This document shows, piece after piece, positions 11,699 through 25,292 of a stretch of 64,000 bases of DNA (position 1 is the stretch's first letter; each line of letters opens with the position of its first letter). The position numbers and the translations under genes are program-made. Under the pieces are notes generated by a model. The model made no database searches and was not told the origin of the DNA. It worked only from the letters and a program-made list of their open reading frames with translations. The DNA lies in contig OZ020267.1 of assembly GCA_963971225.1 (NCBI GenBank), positions 152,883,920-152,947,919 of the forward strand. The letters run 5' to 3'. Source of the DNA: Melieria omissa (taxonomy: Eukaryota; Arthropoda; Insecta; Diptera; Ulidiidae).

Positions 11699-14600
11699 TA
11701 GCAGCACAGATGGGCGAAGGCTTTTATAAAATACAAAAAGTAGAAATTATGAATAGCGACCCAATTTCGGAAAAAGGTTCAAGTGTGCAGTTTACGCTTT
11801 TGCAAGGTGTGGAAAGCATTGCGACAGCTTTTGTTTTACTTAAACAAAAAGATTTCAAACATTTAGCAAATAAAATACTTGAGTGCCTGTACATTAGATA
11901 CTGAGTGGCTGAGTGGCTCAGCTCATCTCAACAGCCCCAACAGCAGTAATGCGAACAACAACTGAGGCACAACGCCATAAAGACCACAGAAGAAATAAAC
12001 AATGCAGATATTTGGAGGCGGCAGGAAAAGGCGTAATGCGGCTGCAGTTCAAAAATGCCATAAAAAGCGCAGCTTGCCCCTTTTCGGAGACATTTGTGCG
12101 ACATTACGAAATGCGTCCACAAGCAAACAGCGCAACAAACAAGTCAATAAGTGCTGCAAAAGACCAACAACAGATCCCTTAAATATTTCACTTCAAATCG
12201 GCCACAGCGGAATTTCGGGACAACACGACCAGCCAATGCAATGTGATTGTACAGTCGACGAAGGAATGGAGCGGCCACAAATTAAGGAGCCGAATTCCTT
12301 GCATTTCGTTGCATTTAACACTTGTCGGCTTTATGCATACTTTTTTCCTCAACGCAGCTTATTTAGCTCCTTTTCAGGGTTATTAAAAAAGTTTAACTTT
12401 TCATTGTTGCATTGTGAAATTTTCAACACCTCTTCGGGGTTGCTGCCAAAGCCGCTAATTACAATTTATTCGCTGTGCAATGCGAGCGGCAGTCAACTCG
12501 AAAATCGTTACGTTCAGTCAGACAACTGCGATTTAGTTGTTGTTTAAGGCCGTAACGCTGAAACACGCCTGTCGGAAATTAGTTACAAATGGGAATAACA
12601 AAGAAGGGAAAGAGTCAGCCCCAACATTCTTCAAAGGGTGTTAATTAATAGCTTCACTTCAAACGCACAACACTCCCCGAAGCGTTGCCCCCACCACTAC
12701 TGCCACAACAGCAACAACAGCCGCCAACTGCCAACCGTCAGCCACGGTCGCGCGTTGATTTATGAGCATTCAGCCGTCGAGGTGCGAGTGCAACGCTGCA
12801 AATATTGACGCTGCACAATTTTCTTTAAAAAAAATTATACATACTGTACATGTATGCGTGTATATTTAACACTTCTTCACAAGAGGTGAAAAGAATTGCG
12901 CTTTGCATTTGACGCAGCAGCCGCAAGTGCGACAAGACAATTGGCCAATTGGTGTTGGCCAGCTTCGGATGCTGGAACAGCAATGTGAAGACGTCAGTGT
13001 ACACATTAAACATCAAATTAACATCACTGAGCAAAAAAAAGCTGTGCCCATTGTGCAGATGTGTTTAGATTATTTTAAGCAATTTTCTCGTCTCACAACT
13101 GTACGCAGCGCAGACGAGAAATGACTTCATTTACAGTCATGGCTAATTGAAAGTGTGGCAAAAACAGTGTTCCGATCTCATGCTAGGAAAACTCTCTTTG
13201 CTCCTCACTTTTTACGGAATTGACACTCTTGAGGCAATTGCCACGCCTTATTCTACGTCGAAATGTATTGCGCGCTGTTTACATTTAATTTACCAAAAAT
13301 CGCTCAACACTCGAATAGAAAATTCCACGGAAAATCCTAAGTAGATCGTACATGTCGTCTCGCATGCACCAAATCAGCCAGACAGCCAGCAACAACAACC
13401 TAGCATTGCACTAAAGCAAATGCAGACGTGGCAGACATTGTGGCAGTTGTGCCGATCATTAGGGGGGCCGCAGCAGATATATGCGGATGCATAGCACATC
13501 TAACAAAATACTCGGCGATTTGGAATAGCAACAAGCCGAAAATAACGAAATGGCCCTGCAACACTTCGCAGCCCGACACTCGAGCGCAACGCACATGCGG
13601 CGCACACATCGAACACGACAGGGCAGACAATAAAATCCATTTGCCATACTCACACAGCAGACAGTCGAAAAATCAGTTTCATTTGTTGGCATTGTTGCTG
13701 TCGCTGCTCTAGAATCGAAGAATTCACAGCGAACCCCAAAAGTGCGTAAATTAGACAAATGTTCAACGAAAGAAATGAACAACAATGAAGCCGCAGGTCA
13801 CTTAATTTTTCAGTTGCCCGTTGGCCCTCGTATCGCTGCCCGAAGTCTAACGATTTTGAACAGTTAAACGAACAAAGGAAGCAGCAGATGTCCGCGGCCG
13901 TTGTCCGAACCGAAAGGCCGCCAACCATAGTCAAAGTGACTGAACGAAATGTCGAATAGGGACAGCAGGTACAACAACAAGGTCGGCACCAACAGTTTCA
14001 ATGCTCGGAGATGCATATTCAAAGCCGAATAAAATTAAAAGACATCAAATGAATTGGGAGAACAGCGGCGATCAGCGAGCAGCAAAGATAAATGCAACGC
14101 ATAAACATCGAGCGATGTCACTTCAAGTGTTGTTGCATTTAAATCAATGTCAGCTGACAATTGGGCATTTTTGTGCCCGAACAACGGTCGAACATAAAAT
14201 ATTACCGAAATAAAATAAAAGGGTATCCATCCAGCAATGACGCTGCAACTCGAGCGACATCTTTTCTGTTGGTCGTTTTTGTGCTTCTCACTTATTGTTA
14301 GTTTTGGAAATTGAGAAATTCAGCACAACTGCTGTTGTTGTTGTTGATGTCTTTTTGGTTTTTGTGACTTTACAAAAGTAAACGAAAAATTCGTTTTTGT
14401 GCCATGGAAAATCGCTGCATTGTAAATAGTTTCTTAAGGTCTGTTTTTGTTTGTAGTCATATTTCTTGTTGCTGTTGTTGCCGAAAACATGTCAACGTGG
14501 GCGAGTTGCTTTGATTTTAGTGACACCAATAGAACAGATCGAGAAGAACACGAAAACATTTCTCACATATAAAGTGGATGATTACAAGAACAACAAGTAC

Positions 14601-14700
14601 TGAAAAGCAGAACAAGGATGCTGGGTGTTGTTTTTTTAATCAAATTCACAGAATGAATTATATATTTGTATATACGGACGTAATCACAACATTTGGAGTA

Positions 14701-14722
14701 TATATATGTATGTATGTATGTA
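14701..14722. repeat. TATG microsatellite
   Basis: Short TATATATG then (TATG)n array, same motif as at 11646. Confidence 0.7.
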
Positions 14723-16925
14723 GTTATCAAACACTGCGCAAAACACTGACAACCTTCAAAATGTCGCTGACATGCATTAACAAAAACCGTAAACAAAATT
14801 GGCCAATTGGGGCTAAGCTTCCATAAAACATTTTCACGTAAACATGCCACACATATCGCAGTTTTATTGGCAGTATTTGCCAGGACCGCTTATCTCGACG
14901 AGTAGTAGACAACTCGAGAGCGTTGGAGATAAAACCAACAGCGATTCGTGAATTGTGATAAAATTAATTGAGACACACTTTAAGCGGTCAATAGCTGCTC
15001 GTAAAAAGTTGCACGCTTTTGAAACGAGAGTGTCACCTATAAGCGCGAACCTAGTTGTGTCGGATTCTATTAAATTTTTTGATTTCGATTCAATCGACTT
15101 AAAAAATAGGTCCAACAAATTGTCAGCACGTTTCGAAAACATGTATTCACATATGAATTATGGCACTCGACACCGACAACAACTCTGGATAAGTGTGCAG
15201 AGCTCAACAGCGATAGTACAATCTGCTCGATGCCGCAGTTGTTGTGTTATCAAGAGATTTTTCGCAACAAACAATGGTATCTGGCACAAGATCGCCAACT
15301 GAAGGTGCACTGAGTGCTTCAAGCAAACCACCAATTTTAGATAAAACGCCTCCCCGATATCGGCGATGAGTTCATTTCAGCGCAGCCATTTCGGGCGCTG
15401 ACCTCATTCGGCGCATCGACGAACGAACGAAATCCGCCGTCAATGACAGCCAAACACGGAATCGCTTAACGCTTGGGCCAAGGTCCAACGCACTACTCAC
15501 CGTCTGAGATCTTTTCGGCCACGACCATTGTTCCGTCCGTCACAGCTGCAGCTGCATAGAAATTACCTAAAAAGTATAAACAGTAAGCAATTAATTAAAA
15601 ATCATTTCTTTTTAAACGTACACAACGTACGAGCCATAAAAATAGCAACTCATAAGCCTTAACCTCACGTTAACAGCGAAAAAGAAGCAGAAGAAGAAAA
15701 GCAGTTGGCGCCAGTAGGCAAAGCAAGAAATCAAAAATATTTTATAATCAGCAATAACAATAACAACAAACACAAAGAAACTTGTCAACGCGAGTATAAA
15801 TGAAAGAAAACAAAAGCAAAAAACACTACCGCAAACTTTTAATAAAATTTTAAGTTCATAAAAAAGTAACAACAAAAATCAATTTCTACGAGCGGAAAGA
15901 AAAAATCAAACCAAAATAAATAAAATTAACACAATTTATGATTAGCAGACAAAATTCAAAAGCGCAAAGGTTTTGTATTTATTGAAGTACTAATAATAAT
16001 AATAACTTTATAAGCCGATTAAGGCACAACAACAAATGCGAGGAGTAAAAATAAAAAATACAAATTCAGCGAACGTTTATTGTTGGTGAAATGTGGATAC
16101 AATCGGGAAGGCGCAGAGTCAAATCGACGATACCTTAGGAGATCTTTAACTTGAATGCAATCTATGTGTGTCAGTAGTGTTAGAAATGAAACAAAACATT
16201 GAAAGAGACAGAGAGAGTGGGGGGAGTGGGAGAGGACAGCAGTGCGTTGCAGTTTCAAGCGCGTTGACGGCGGGGACAGTCGTTGTTGCTTTTGTTGAAA
16301 AACCCATTGAAATGTGAAATTATTGAACATTAATAATATTGTATCAATTAAACTGAAGGCACATTGAAGCGGAACTCGAGTGCGCGCAACAATGATTGCG
16401 CCAACGGGGAGCAAGACAGAAAGCGGAGAGGCGAACGACGACGCACAAATCTCATATGGCAAGTGACTTGCAATGGTCACTGAAGTGGGACGAAACGATG
16501 TAAATAGTAAGACGAAGCAAATCAAGTCGCCCGCTGCAATTACCACAAGGGAAAATATTGGGAATATGAGTTTAAAATTATAAAATATGTTTAAAAAGAA
16601 AGAAGCCGAAGCTGCAATCAAATTTTTTGTTTAAAAATATCTCCAAGGCAAAATATTCAAAAAATTTCAACCAACAATCAGTTCCTTAATAAACAACCAA
16701 CTCTACAGCAAATGCCCCAACATTTTCTGCCGGCTGTAGCCCGTCTATGCACTGCATAGCGTACAGAGACCACTTAACTCTGCTTGGCGCAAATCTTACG
16801 CCAATTCATAATTATTTTAGTAATTACAGTTCATTTCATTTATGACAAGACGCCATGGAAATTCGATATTGAAAAGGCAAAACAAAAACAAGCCACAAGC
16901 TGATACTTGTTAAAGATGAATAGAG

Positions 16926-16943
16926 ACACACACACACACACAA
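16926..16943. repeat. AC dinucleotide microsatellite
   Basis: An uninterrupted run of about nine AC units. Confidence 0.8.
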
Positions 16944-17554
16944 CAGATTTCTAGAGCAATTTTAAACACACTAAATTTAAGCATTTTTCAAGCACACTGG
17001 CGACTATGAAACGATTTTAACGAACCAAATTCACATTGATTGAAAAGGTTTGAGTCGCCTGTCGGTTGGTTGATAATTTCCATGGCAGTGTGATAAGTGG
17101 GTTGATTAGTTGCTCACTTACAAAAGCAGCCACTCAAAAGTCAATAAGTTAAAACTGCTCGAAATCAACTTTTCCATTCAAGAGCATTTTAAGGGCATTT
17201 TCAGCTGCAGGCAGATGAAAAAATAAACATATTTCCCAGCTGTTTTTTAATTATTGCCAGTGCACTATAGTTAAAACAACAATGATAAAAAAAATACTGA
17301 CAATTTTTAGAAACTTGTCAAGAAGAATTATTAAGGATTCGTTGTCGTTATTACTTAATTTTCAGTTAAACATCAGAGTGAAAATAAGCTGTACCCTAGG
17401 CATGCTTTAGTGTTGTATAGCGATTCTTACTAATAGGTTCTAAATGCTACGCAACCTCTCATTTCGCATCGAGGTCAAAGTTCACAAAAAAGCAGCGAAA
17501 ATTGGCAAATTGCTCCACAGCTGGTCAAAAGTTGTTCTTAGAGGGTTAAAATCT

Positions 17555-17814
17555 ATGACTGACCCCCACTAGTTTTCTTTACTGAACATTTCTTTCAAAC
17601 ATATTTATACCCCATCGCCAACCCTTAATGGACCCTGTATGGGCTCCCATACAAAATGGCCTTTTTATAAAATAGGCTCCCACTGCTCCCAGGTTGCCCC
17701 CAGATGTCTCAAATGTGTGACCGACACCCATTTATTTTCCTTTCCGAATGTTTCTTCCAAGCATACCTATCCGCTATCTCCAAGTCTTAAGGGGGCTGCC
17801 ATACAAAATTGGCC
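17555..17814. repeat. Diverged direct repeat, two copies of about 100 bp
   Basis: The segment 17555-17661 is repeated as 17715-17814. Both begin with a TGAC-GAC-CCCA pattern, pass through a TTTCTT/AACATTTCTT-type middle, and end CCATACAAAAT(T)GGCC. The copies are clearly related but have many substitutions. The spacer is about 53 bp. No inverted ends or ORF were found; this could be part of an older repeat. Confidence 0.55.
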
Positions 17815-18174
17815 ATTTTCCATGCCATTGGACGCCCACTTGTAGTTAAGTAAACAAGAAAACATCGAATCTTGAAAACTACTGAGCAGATTTAAATGAT
17901 TTATTCAGCTATCGCCAACATTCTTGAGTACAAAAAATACAAAATTTATTAAGGTTTGAAAGTTCACCACCAGAGGGCATGTCTCATATGATCGGAGTTG
18001 TAAGGTTGTCAACTTTTGGGTTTCTACAAAACAAAAATCTATCAACATTTTTGGCTCATGCACTATTTGACCCAACTGCCTAAAACGAGACGTTGTCAAG
18101 CATTGACATAGAAAAATCTTGCACTAAATCATGTTTACTGTACAAAACTAATGGAAGTGCGAAATGTTCAATTA

Positions 18175-18677
18175 CACTGCACAACACAAAAAAAAAAATA
18201 ACAAGGTTCTGACAACGGATTCTGGTAGAGGGAACCAAACAAAATATACGTGTATCGGCGTTTTGAAATTTTACGTCTGAATTTTTTTATGAGGGCAAAG
18301 TTTTCCCCTTTTTGCGCATTCCTATGATGAATCGGCATACGAAAACCATGTAACATCACATTTTAGGTATGTGATGTGTTCAGCAATTTGGTGTAAAACA
18401 CTATGAGGAACATTTTTGTGGAGCATTTCAACTCTGTAGCTCCTATTTTTATGGGTCAATTTTACCCTTTTTTTCTAAAATGCCAAAAATGTCCTTAAAA
18501 CAGGACTTTTTAAGGACAAAATGTACCACAAAAATATTCGCCATAAAATTGTACTGTAGGTCTCTGAATACACCAAAGCTCAGAAATTAACTTGAACGAC
18601 AGAATTAAACCAAAACTGAAAATGTGTTGCTGTTGCTTGCTGTTGTTTAAAAAAAAAATTGATTTTGTTGTGCAGTG
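18175..18677. mobile_element. Miniature DNA element, CACTG-ended family, copy 1
   Basis: The ends are CACTGCACAACA at 18175 and TTTGTTGTGCAGTG ending at 18677, flanked by TTA at 18172-18174 and 18678-18680. A 3-bp duplication with CACT(A/G) ends fits the CACTA/EnSpm type, though a PIF/Harbinger-like TTA target cannot be excluded. Its body from about 18181 to 18626 matches 25297-25743 closely. Unlike copy 2 it lacks the long inverted right arm: after GAAAATGTGTT it goes straight to the terminal repeat. No coding frame. Confidence 0.6.
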
Positions 18678-19109
18678 TTATTTAAACACACAGTAGCACA
18701 GTGCAAATATAGTTAATGTCCTTTTGAACATTATAGCGTGTGTCGTTCTTGACTTTTGTTTGCACGGTCAATGCAACTCTGGGTCTACTACACTCAAAGT
18801 CTGTTTCAGAAGAACTAGAAAGCAGACTGCAACTAATCTAACTTTTAACTTTTTTTTTGGAAACGCAGTTGCCACAAAACGAATAAGTAAACTCCACAAC
18901 TCCTCTTGCAAATCTTTCCAACCGCAAAAATATTCAAATGAGCCACGCAAAATGACAGGCAGCCAAAAGTCCCACGAAATCGCATTGGCATAAAGCGCAG
19001 CGGCAGTCAAACGACGCGACGCTGCGAAAGCCAAATAATTAAGAGTGGAGCATAATTTTCAGCGAAACAACTGACACTTTTATACATATGACTTCCAAGA
19101 AGCTCCGCC

Positions 19110-19132
19110 CGTCCATCCGTCCGTCTGTCCGT
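19110..19132. repeat. GTCC/GTCT tetranucleotide run
   Basis: Imperfect repeats of GTCC, GTCCAT and GTCT. Confidence 0.6.
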
Positions 19133-19470
19133 ACGTTTGCCTACCGGCCTGACAGCCTAAGCATGCGCGATCGTCGCGTCTGATCGCTTCAAGTCGACAA
19201 CACAACACAGCACGCAGCAGTAGGCTTCACCAAAAGCAAGAAATCAAAAACAAAACGAAAAAGATTTGTGCCAAATTGAAGCAGCGAAGCTCCAGTACGA
19301 CTGCTGCTGCAACGTCCATGCAGACCCACACACTGCCGCCGCGGCCGGTGTGTGTGTGCGAGAGCAGCAAAATTAATACGCGTCATTATTAAATGCGGCT
19401 CAGGTGTGAAGTGAAAATTTATGAGACACAAATAATATTTTTGCTGTCAGGAAAAGACGCGCCGAGCGCT

Positions 19471-19497
19471 GTGTATGTGTGAGTGTGTGTGTGTGTG
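19471..19497. repeat. GT dinucleotide microsatellite
   Basis: GTGTATGTGTGAG followed by a (GT)n run. Confidence 0.75.
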
Positions 19498-22400
19498 GCT
19501 AAATGGAAGAACGTATGGATGGCGAGCTGACTGTGCTGGCGGCTACAAGAGATGATTGAGTGCGCGAAACCTTGCTGTGATTTCTTCCAGTGCATATAAG
19601 TTAATTCTAAAGGTTGCGGCTTTTGGTATGAAATTCATCAGCGGAAGTGGTTACTGCTTTTCTGAAGTTGTTGCTGCTGTCATTGGATACACAGCACCTA
19701 CGTACGATCTGCCTGACGTAAAAACGAATTTTCGAAATTAATCGCAAAAGTGTGTGATTTCGAGACTTAATTAAAATATACGCAAAAGTGCTTTCGCGCA
19801 CAGGAAAACCGCAATCACCACAAGTTGCAGCCCGGCCTGACGGCCTGACTGCCAGTCTGACGATGGCACACGCACTTTAAGCCGCAAACGTGTGCCATAA
19901 CTCAGGACAGCGCTCGTAATTTGTTGCTGCCCACCGTTGTTGCTGTTGCTGTTCGTGTTCGTATTCGTGTTGCTGTTGCCTTTCAATTGCGGTCGCCTAT
20001 CTTTGTGGCTTCCACTGTCATCTGCAGCGTCAACAGCGTCACCGGTGACCGGCATTGCGGTCCCGGTTGCTGCACATGAAGCCTTACAGCCGAAGCACCG
20101 TGAGCGCCTTCGCCTTCGCTATCTTCCAGTAGTTGAAATAGTAAAACTGGCTTCAGATTGCTTCTGAGCATCGCGGCCAACGCAGCTCTGCCACCACTTT
20201 GTTGCTGTCATTCACAACCTTCGCAATTCATCTGCTGCCTGAGCTGATCTTCCAGCAAGTGCCGCGCAAGTACCCACACGCAAACACGCCCTTTCGAACG
20301 CCAGCCAGCACACTGCGCGTCCCTCCGCCGACGACTGTCATTCGCGCTAATCACTCGTCGTCTGGCCGTGTGGTGCCTCATAATTAAAGTGGCTCGTTGC
20401 ATGTCCCCACACTACTGCGCGGACGCGGCCCTCCGTTGCCGCACTCGTCATGCGCGTAATGCCGCAGTTACTTGTCGTTTATCGCCTAATAAATTGTGCC
20501 ATGCGGATTACGTTATTTATTAATGCGTTTTTAAATTCATATCGACTCCTTTTCCACACACGACCGCCGATCTGAGCGGGGAACAGCAGCGCCCGCGGCT
20601 GCCAATTTGCAGAGTGCTGTCACAATTTGCAATTCCTGCCCAACTTGATTTAGCCGCCCATAACTTGTGTGCGCATTAAGCATTTTCCCCGTTTCCTTTC
20701 TTCTAGCCCCTCCCTCTCCCGGCCCGAGCGCACCCCTTGCTGCGCCTTTCGTTCGACTTGTTGTGTTGATAAATTTGTTAGACTTTAGTTTATGAAAATT
20801 AATGAGCGACTAATTTGATAATCATTCTCCATGTGTCGGTCGCGCGCGACACAACAGTAAGCGACATGTGTTTCACGTGCTTTTGGCGGCAACGCCACAG
20901 AGCCGCCAGCCGAGTGCAACGCATGGAGAAACGTTTTTCTCCTACTTTACCTGCAATTGAAAATGAATAATTTAAGCACTTAATGCAAGTGGCATTTATG
21001 ACGTTATTTATGCGTGTGGCAAATGTGGGCCACACACCACGCGCCGCCTGACTGCGCGACTGTTGTTGGCTGCTCGCGTGCGATGCGTGCTGTGCACAGC
21101 GCGTTGCGTGTTGCTGCGGAAAAGCGTTGAGCGTCATGTGTCAACTCAATTCTCGTGGCACAGCGCGAAGAAGCAGCAATGAGAAGTGACCCCAAACAAG
21201 GTGGAATCATTCAAATCACAAACCAACAATTGACACAGATTTAGTCAAAGTCGAATAGAAATCCATAACATCGAAATTAACAGTTGTGAATAAACTCCGA
21301 ATTAGGAGTTGGAAGCTTTTTTGTGGACAATTACTTTACTTACAGAGGTTAGTCATTATCTGTTGAATAGACAGTGAACAAAAGAAATACTTCTACAATT
21401 GGGATCTATTCTACAACACTTTAAGGTCGAAAAAGTGTCGACCATTTAAGGAGAAAGTTCCAAATACCAGATCACCGTATGATCGTACAAGAATTTGTGA
21501 TCGTATGAGAAAAATTCCTAATCACCGATCACTGTCATGTTTTGTATTAGAAACTGATTCCTGCACAATTATGATCGAGTGAGAAAAAATGAGGCTGAAC
21601 CCATAAAGTAATTTCATTATTTTCGCTTCATTGATTTTGTATCCTTTTATTATTTAAAATACTGATACTCAAAAACATTAGAATTTTTCGACGAATTGTT
21701 TAGGAGAAAGTTTAGGAGATATATATTTTGTGTTAGGGGATTTTTCTGATCCTTAGTGGGTTTCTAGGAGATTTTCGGATAACAAGGTATGATGTTTTGG
21801 AAACACTGGCAACAAAAACTATTTTGGCAACTATTTTAATAGTCAACGCATCTTATTGTGTTAAAAATTTGTAAGCTTACAAAATGTAATGTCTTTCTAT
21901 CTCGTTCTCACTTATTTCTGTTACAATGAAATCCTGCCAAAAATTGCGCTTTTTTATTTAAATCATTTGTTGTATGTTTTGTTTTTGTTAAGTTTTTGTT
22001 GTTAAGCTCAAGATGAATAAAAAAGGCTGCATTAAAAAATTTGTATCAGAAGATTTATTCCTTTAAAATGACGCAGTTATAAAACAAATGTTAGCTTTTT
22101 TAACTTTTGGGAGGAAATTTCGGTATTTTCTTAAGATTTAAGAGAAAGTCATTTCAGGTATCTGGCAACACTGGTTCTTCATTAGAATTGCAGCTTCCGC
22201 CTTTTTTTAATAACTTTCAAACCAATAAAGTCAGAGTAATGAAATTTTGACACATAATCGAGAGATTGAAGTTTAACATAGTTACTTTTCAAGAAAATTC
22301 TATATAAATTTTCAAGGATATAAAGGATTAACATTTTCAAAGGATCTTTTCATATCCTTTTTTTACAAATAGATAAAAAAAACAATCTTATTTAAATTCT

Positions 22401-23262
22401 TGACCCTTTCCTCTTTCATTTGATATACATATCGTCGTTTTTATATTTTTTGTTTGTTCCCCCTTAAAAGTTTTGAAGGCCTTTTAAAAGGATGAAGAAT
22501 GTAGAAATGATAAACTGAGTACGCAGTATTACTATATTTGGTCTCTAGTTTCACGCACATATGGATTTTTCCCCGGGGTGAAAAATGCTGTGGCACGGTG
22601 TTATACATGACATCAACTTCCCTCTCAATTTGAAAGAACTCCAACTGGTAAACAAGTGGTTCACCAAAATGTCTCCTACTTACTATACGTTAGACAACCA
22701 ACGAAGAAAACAACACTAACACTCTAATCAGTGATTAAAGCACAACGCATAAACAGGAGCACTCGGTTAACCACGATTTCTTTCGAACTTTTAAATGTGC
22801 CCACTTTTTTCCCAACTAAACAATCGATTTTCAAGTGTTTGTAGCAGTTCAGCTGGCTTAAAATTTATTAATGAACAAATTTCATTGTTTACAACTTCGC
22901 ACAGCACTTCAACATGTCCTATGAAGAATAACAAAAACTCAATAATTTGTTTACTTATTGTTTCATAGCTTATTTATAGCAACTTTTATGAATATGACTG
23001 TTTTCCCGTTAGGTTAAGGCCCATTCGTGGAAAAAATGTCTGGGCAGGTTTGGGAACAATTCAAGGAAAACGCACAACAACAATGCGCCGTGTACGATTG
23101 GCACCTTATCGATATGCTTAGACCAAAGAATCGGTGATAAGATACTCGAAAGTGCGCACCACTCGAAAATTGTGACCGATGGAGTGGAGGCCGGTGGGCA
23201 GCGGCCATAGCGCAACGGTGAAGTCGAGTTTATGTCGACAATATAAAAACGGCACATTTTGT

Positions 23263-23280
23263 ATGTGTGTGTGTGTGTAT
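23263..23280. repeat. GT dinucleotide microsatellite
   Basis: Uninterrupted run of about eight GT units leading into TATATA. Confidence 0.75.
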
Positions 23281-23891
23281 ATATAGCCACCATGTACAAC
23301 TGCAAAGTACAAATAAATAATGACAACAACAACGTTGTGCATGTTGTTGACAATACTACATCGTAATTATGGTTATGGTGAATTCTGAGAAAATCGTCGA
23401 CTGTCGATTAACCGGCAACAAAATAACGCACAGATAACCACAAACAATAACAACATGTGTGCAACATTTCCAATTGACATTCATAAAGCGTCACAGGTGG
23501 AAAAACAAAACTGAAGCGACCATAAACGGCGATGGTTTGTTGTTTGCGGCAAACGAATTTTTCTCACCGCAACCACCAATGCCGAGGACAGATCCGCGAC
23601 GAGCAGAAGGTTGCGGCGCACTCGCTGCGCCGCTGCAACATGCATAAAAAGCGCTGACGCGATTGGCCGCTGGCAGCGAGGTTCGGCCGCTGGCGACATT
23701 TAGTATGCAGCGAGCGGCCTGCCGAAGCGACAACAACACCAGCAAATTGGAGCACGTGCAAATTACAAATTGTTTATTGCATTTATGAGATACTTGCGCA
23801 GCACGTTCGACTGCGGCACGGAGGAAATTTCGCGTTTGCAGCGAAATAAAAGCAAAGCGCGATTTGCATGCATAAGCGGCCGCGCACAGCT

Positions 23892-23960
23892 CAATTGCCA
23901 ATCGCCGATAGCCAATTGGCGGACGACGAACGGCAATCAGCGATCGGCTATTGCCAATTG
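23892..23960. other. Imperfect 69-nt hairpin
   Basis: The arm 23892-23912 (CAATTGCCAATCGCCGATAG...) is complementary to 23940-23960 at 18 of 21 positions, with a 27-base loop that also contains CCAATTGGC. Such a structure could fold as RNA on either strand. It does not match a microRNA I know. It may also simply reflect local inverted duplication of GCCAATTG. Confidence 0.3.
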
Positions 23961-25292
23961 ACGGCGAGCAACACACAAAACGAGCGACCAGTTGACAAAG
24001 TGGACTTTACACCGCTGCGAGATAGCAGCAGATTGCACAGAGCAGCCAAATGCCAGCGTTTAAAATTACTGAAAATAGAGGCGTGTTTGGCGATTTTTGA
24101 CACTAATTCATTTGTTGCTGCCACCAACTGCCCCACAGAGGTTGCTGCACCGAAATGGCAGCAATTCGAACAAAAAGACACAAGAAAGAAAAACCCCCAA
24201 AGAAAAACACTGAAGCGAAAGAGCTGAAAACGAAAATCATAAAACATCAAATTAAGGTTCATTAAATCGCATGTTTCTTGGCGGCAGTACGTGTGTCTGC
24301 ATGGCCAACAGCCATGCCAAGATTAATGATCGCTTACGTTGCGTCTAGCCGATGCACCCGGAGCTCGAGCCCGCCGGCCGGGGCTGTGTGAGTGGCTGCG
24401 AGCGCTGCTCGTTGGCCGGAGCATCATTTGTGCGACTGACAAACGATCGACAAACTGAAAAATGATCTAATCGCAGACAGCGGCAGCAGCATCACGATCC
24501 ATACACCACTGCAGCAAGCCACCCCACAGATCTCCCCCCACTGCCCCGGCTGCGAATATATCAACAGTTGATTTGTTTCTTTCTGCCGCGTCTTCCTCCG
24601 CGCCGAACTTCTATTATTCATTTTCATTTTAACATACGGACGGCAGCACGTGTTTCCAAAGGTGACTATGAAAAAGTGACTTGAGCTCCACAACAACAAC
24701 AACGTAAACAATAAAAAGCAGCCAACGCTGGCATTCAGTTGAGCAATTGTTCCAGCAGCCACTGGCAGCGGCCGCGGCAGCAGCAACAACGGCTTCCGAT
24801 AGTTTATTTTTCGGTTTTTGATAATTTTGGACACATTTGTTAACAATTGCTCTGAGCTGGCGACAAGGTCGCTTTCAGCACAGCTACAAGCAATCAATTA
24901 GAAAAAATGCAGCGCATTAATTATACAAATTTTTTTAAGTTATTTAGTTAGTGATTAAATTTGCAATTAGTAATTAAAAGTGGGGTTTATGAACAAAAAC
25001 TCTACGGCTGTGTGCTACCTTTGAGTTGTACTACTGAAAGAGGAGACTTGAGTCATCTTTCCAGCTAATGCGGCGTTAGAAAGCTCTAGGCTTGAGAACT
25101 GCCACGAGTCAAACTGGCTTATATGACTTTTGGATTACTAGCAGTACAAACATATTACTGCTTTTTTTGTGATATTACAATGGGGCCCAATTTGTGGCCC
25201 AGGTGTGCTTTGTTTGTGCTTTGCTTCAACTCAACCTAACCCAACCTTGAGCCGTACTTCTCTCAGGATATTACTGCTATCATCACCGAATA
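23961..25292. other. No gene recognised; non-coding stretch
   Basis: GC-richer up to about 24900 with several overlapping chance frames on both strands, then A+T-rich. Nothing further supported. Confidence 0.45.

Larger units (their letters stand above)
11049..17554. other. No gene recognised; non-coding stretch
   Basis: Several frames of 60-200 codons open by chance, including a hydrophobic 200-codon frame on the minus strand at 16019-16621 with no recognisable domain. A homopurine GAGA-rich tract lies at about 16199-16238, a possible GAGA-factor type site or simple low complexity. TATG microsatellites are listed separately. Confidence 0.45.
18681..23891. other. No gene recognised; non-coding stretch
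   Basis: Contains microsatellites (19110-19132 GTCC-type, 19471-19497 GT, 23263-23280 GT), a solitary ATCTGGCAACACTG end near 22156-22169 matching the 10616-11048 element, and chance frames on both strands. The part 20050-20760 is relatively rich in C and G but shows no coding signature I can support. Confidence 0.45.

Noticed and set aside
12002..12547. 181-codon frame on the plus strand
   Set aside because: No recognisable domain and no splice or neighbour support; composition shifts midway through the frame.
16019..16621. 200-codon hydrophobic frame on the minus strand
   Set aside because: The hydrophobicity comes from A-rich DNA read in antisense (many F, L and V); no conserved family features or context support a membrane protein.
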